Part shown: positions 51,918-53,925 of the stretch, piece by piece | How positions within the stretch are numbered: position 1 is the stretch's first letter | Layout: the number at the start of each line of letters is the position of its first letter | Source: JAEUMD01 sp050250815 | Lineage (GTDB): Bacteria; Pseudomonadota; Alphaproteobacteria; Rhizobiales; Hyphomicrobiaceae | DNA: 53,925 nt | Reading direction: 5' to 3' | Assembly: GCA_050250815.1 (NCBI GenBank) | Contig: JBFWNY010000027.1 | Span: 1 to 53,925, forward strand | The notes under the pieces: model-generated | Seen by the model: only the letters and a program-made list of their open reading frames with translations | Told to the model about the DNA's origin: nothing | Database searches by the model: none | Position numbers and translations under genes: made by a program

Positions 51918-52073
51918 GAGCGCATCGCGATGAAGTCGGTTCCGGATCAGCAGCCCCCAGCCCCCTGGACCTGAAATATCGCGGCGCGACGGACAACAAC
52001 TCCTCTCCTTGAGGTTGGCGTCGAAAGGCGCACGCGAGGGCCGGTTCCCCCAAGCCGGCCCTCGCTGCATTTT
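51918..52073 (+). ncRNA. Second candidate C-rich small RNA
   Basis: An 11-bp terminator stem GCGAGGGCCGG/CCGGCCCTCGC (52034-52044, 52055-52065) with loop TTCCCCCAAG is followed by TGCATTTTGG. Upstream in the same direction lies a hairpin with CCTC/GAGG and TCCTT loop (sequence CTCCTCTCC, about 51998-52015) and a region with AGCCCCCAGCCCCC between pairing GGTTCC and GGACC. No ORF explains the terminator. TATGAT at 51906-51911 could be a -10 box, with no good -35; the 5' end given is a guess from it. It could alternatively be a leader of the peptidase gene downstream. Confidence 0.4.
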
Positions 52074-52217
52074 GGCGACCGCAGGCCCGCTTAGCCGGGC
52101 CCCCGCCTTTGCCAATGCGGTTGTCCTGTCAGGCATCGACGCATTATCTGGTTCCCCAGAGGACGTGGCCGCGCCCGGTTTGCAAAGGCCAGCAGGCGCG
52201 CGACAGGAGGGACGGTG

Positions 52218-53925
52218 ATGAGGAAGGTCAGGGGCGGAGCCTCGCGCAAAACGGCCAGATCGACGGCAGTCGTGGCCGCTGTGCGTCCGTCGGCCAAGCC
52301 TTCGCGGCAGGCGAAGGCCAGCCCGGCGGCGCGCGCGGCGTCAAAGCCACGTGTCGGCAATCCGCTGCTCGAGCGCTGGCGCACGCCGTTCGCAGTCGCT
52401 CCGTTCGATCGTATCGAGCCCGCTCACTTCGAGCCAGCATTGGCCCGCGCCTTCGCCGAGCATCGCAAAGAGGTGAAGGCGATCGCGCGCAGTGCGGCGC
52501 GTCCCACCTTCGCCAACACCGTCGTCGCGCTCGAACGCAGCGGCGCGCTCCTTGATCGCATATCTTCGGTCTTCTGGAACCTTGAGGGCTCGTGCTCCTC
52601 GGAGGCCCTGCAGGAGATCGCCCAACGCGTCTCGCCGAAGTTCGCCGCGCACGGCACCGCGATCCTGCTCGATGCCCGCCTGTATCAGCGTATCGATGCA
52701 CTGCACGAGCGGCGGCATCGCCTGAAGCTGGACGACGAGGCCATGCGGCTGCTCGAGCGCACGCATCTGTCATTCGTTCGCGCCGGCGCACGGCTGAAGC
52801 CCAGACAGAAGAAGCGTGTCGGCGAGATCAATGCCCGCCTTGCGACGCTTGTCACGACGTTCATGCAGAACGTTCTCAAGGACGAGCAGTCGTGGCAGCT
52901 CGTACTTGACGGTGAGCGCGATCTGGCCGGTCTGCCCGCCGACCTGAGGTCGAGTGCCGCGCGCGAAGCGGAGCAGCGCGGCGTTCCGGGCAAGCACGTT
53001 GTGACGCTGGCGCGCTCCAGTATCGAGCCGTTCGTCACATTCTCAGCGCGCCGCGATCTGCGCGAGAAAGCCTGGCGGGCCTGGATTTCGCGCGGCAGCA
53101 ACGAAGGCCTGACTGACAATCGCGGTATCCTGGCCGAGATCGTGGCCTTGCGCGCCGAGCTCGCACGCTTGCTCGGTTACGAAACGTTCGCCGCATATGC
53201 GCTCGACGACACCATGGCCAAGACACCAGAGGCCGTGAGCGGCCTGTTGAAGCAGGTGTGGGGCCATGCCCGCGCGCGTGCGGAGGAGGAAAAGGCGATG
53301 CTCGCGGCCACCGCGCGCGCCGAGGGCTCAAACGCGCCAATCGCCGGGTGGGATTGGCGGCACTATGCCGACAAGGTGCGCCGCGAGAAATTCGCTCTCG
53401 ACGAATCCGAGCTGCGCCCCTACCTGCAGCTCGAGCAGATGATCGCTGCGGCGTTCGACTGCGCGAACAAGCTGTTCGGCCTCTCATTCGTGCCGCGCGA
53501 GGACGTGCCGCGCTACCACGAGGACGTGCGCGCCTGGGAGGTGCTGGACGCAAAAGGCGGTCACGTCGGCCTGTTCCTGGGAGATTATTTCGCACGGGCC
53601 TCGAAGCGCTCGGGCGCATGGATGTCGAGTTTCCGTTCGCAGCACAAGCTCGGCCGCGGCGAGCGCCCGATCATCGTCAACGTCATGAGCTTTGCGCGCG
53701 GTGGCGACGGGCGCCCGACGCTTCTGTCGATCGACGATGCGCGCACGTTGTTTCACGAGTTCGGGCACGGGCTGCACGGCTTGCTGTCGGACGTCACCTA
53801 TCCGACGTTGTCGGGCACGTCGGTGAGTCGTGACTTCGTGGAGCTGCCAACGCAGCTCTATGAGCACTGGTTGCTGCGCCCGGAGGTCTTGGGCCGCTTC
53901 GCATTGCATCACGAGACGGGCAAGC
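52218..53925 (+). CDS. M3-family oligopeptidase (Dcp/OpdA-type), 3' end outside window
   Basis: The gene starts at the ATG at 52218, with AGGAGG seven nt upstream, and stays open to the window edge: 569 codons are visible of an expected about 680-700. It encodes a zinc metallopeptidase of the M3 (thimet/peptidyl-dipeptidase) family. The helical N-terminal domain ('NPLLERWRTPFAVAPFDRIEPAHFEPALARAF', 'TFANTVVALERSG') precedes the catalytic 'LFHEFGHGLHGLLS' with HEFGH at 513-517; the third zinc ligand downstream is beyond the edge or near it ('DFVELPTQLYEHW'). 'PFDRIEPAHFEPAL' points to peptidyl-dipeptidase Dcp or oligopeptidase A. Unusual is a basic Ala/Arg/Lys/Ser-rich tail of about 45 residues before the family start. 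There is no signal peptide. Confidence 0.9.
   Translation, partial: MRKVRGGASRKTARSTAVVAAVRPSAKPSRQAKASPAARAASKPRVGNPLLERWRTPFAVAPFDRIEPAHFEPALARAFAEHRKEVKAIARSAARPTFANTVVALERSGALLDRISSVFWNLEGSCSSEALQEIAQRVSPKFAAHGTAILLDARLYQRIDALHERRHRLKLDDEAMRLLERTHLSFVRAGARLKPRQKKRVGEINARLATLVTTFMQNVLKDEQSWQLVLDGERDLAGLPADLRSSAAREAEQRGVPGKHVVTLARSSIEPFVTFSARRDLREKAWRAWISRGSNEGLTDNRGILAEIVALRAELARLLGYETFAAYALDDTMAKTPEAVSGLLKQVWGHARARAEEEKAMLAATARAEGSNAPIAGWDWRHYADKVRREKFALDESELRPYLQLEQMIAAAFDCANKLFGLSFVPREDVPRYHEDVRAWEVLDAKGGHVGLFLGDYFARASKRSGAWMSSFRSQHKLGRGERPIIVNVMSFARGGDGRPTLLSIDDARTLFHEFGHGLHGLLSDVTYPTLSGTSVSRDFVELPTQLYEHWLLRPEVLGRFALHHETGK

Larger units (their letters stand above)
51532..52217. other. 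686-nt gene-free region between DUF2794 and the M3 peptidase gene
   Basis: No protein-like ORF is visible on either strand. It holds the two structured RNA candidates, the DUF2794 promoter (not identified) and the region upstream of the peptidase gene. The middle part (about 51804-51915) is relatively AT rich. Confidence 0.5.

Overview
This is a GC-rich (roughly two-thirds GC by eye), gene-dense chromosomal segment of an alphaproteobacterium, most probably of the order Hyphomicrobiales (Rhizobiales). The placement rests on gene order (rho-mnmE-mnmG-rsmG-parA-parB, leuS-lptE-holA, hemE next to ppsR-maf-aroE-coaE-dnaQ, secB, fxsA, Tim44-like, mltA), on lineage-typical families (DUF2865, DUF2794, IalB-like, DUF2147) and on three copies of the alphaproteobacterial parS palindrome GTTTCACGTGAAAC. 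I see no rRNA, tRNA, insertion sequence, prophage or CRISPR array.

Left arm (1-19 kb): a cyclic-nucleotide-binding protein; an intergenic region with a strong small-RNA candidate on the minus strand; the aminotransferase-ftsK-lolA cluster; a secreted DUF2147 protein; an ammonium transporter; an unrecognised conserved-looking protein; yggS; leuS-lptE-holA; a PfkB-type nucleoside kinase; a DNA-binding, phasin-like protein; coaA and hisE. Partition block (19-27 kb): parB, parA, rsmG, mnmG, mnmE, rho and hemJ on the minus strand, with three parS sites at 21.4, 23.5 and 26.75 kb. Interruption (27.3-29.6 kb): an intracellular PHB depolymerase gene (phaZ) and two small membrane proteins lie between hemJ and hemE.

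Probable origin (30.83-31.29 kb): the gap between hemE (leftward) and ppsR (rightward) corresponds to the hemE/RP001 interval that holds oriC in Caulobacter and relatives. Genes on both sides mostly point away from it. It has an AT-rich stretch, but I find no perfect DnaA box.

Right arm (31-54 kb): a tightly overlapping ppsR-maf-aroE-coaE-dnaQ operon; secB; fxsA; a Tim44-like protein; mltA-smr; an IalB-like secreted protein; a SpoU-type RNA methyltransferase; a quinone oxidoreductase; two neighbouring DUF2865 proteins; thpR and tesA, divergent from the ybbA-ybbP transporter; a Bax-inhibitor-1 protein; a GNAT acetyltransferase; DUF2794; an intergenic region with two structured RNA candidates; and an M3 oligopeptidase gene that runs off the right edge.

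Most of the window is core genome: origin-proximal replication and segregation (FtsK, HolA, DnaQ, ParAB/parS), tRNA modification, envelope biogenesis (LolA, LptE, MltA, SecB) and heme synthesis. The least explained parts are three structured intergenic RNAs whose hairpin loops carry C-runs (637-783 minus, 51730-51803 plus, 51918-52073 plus), the DNA-binding phasin-like protein at 16.7 kb together with phaZ near the origin, and the paired DUF2865 proteins. I found no clear new multi-gene system.
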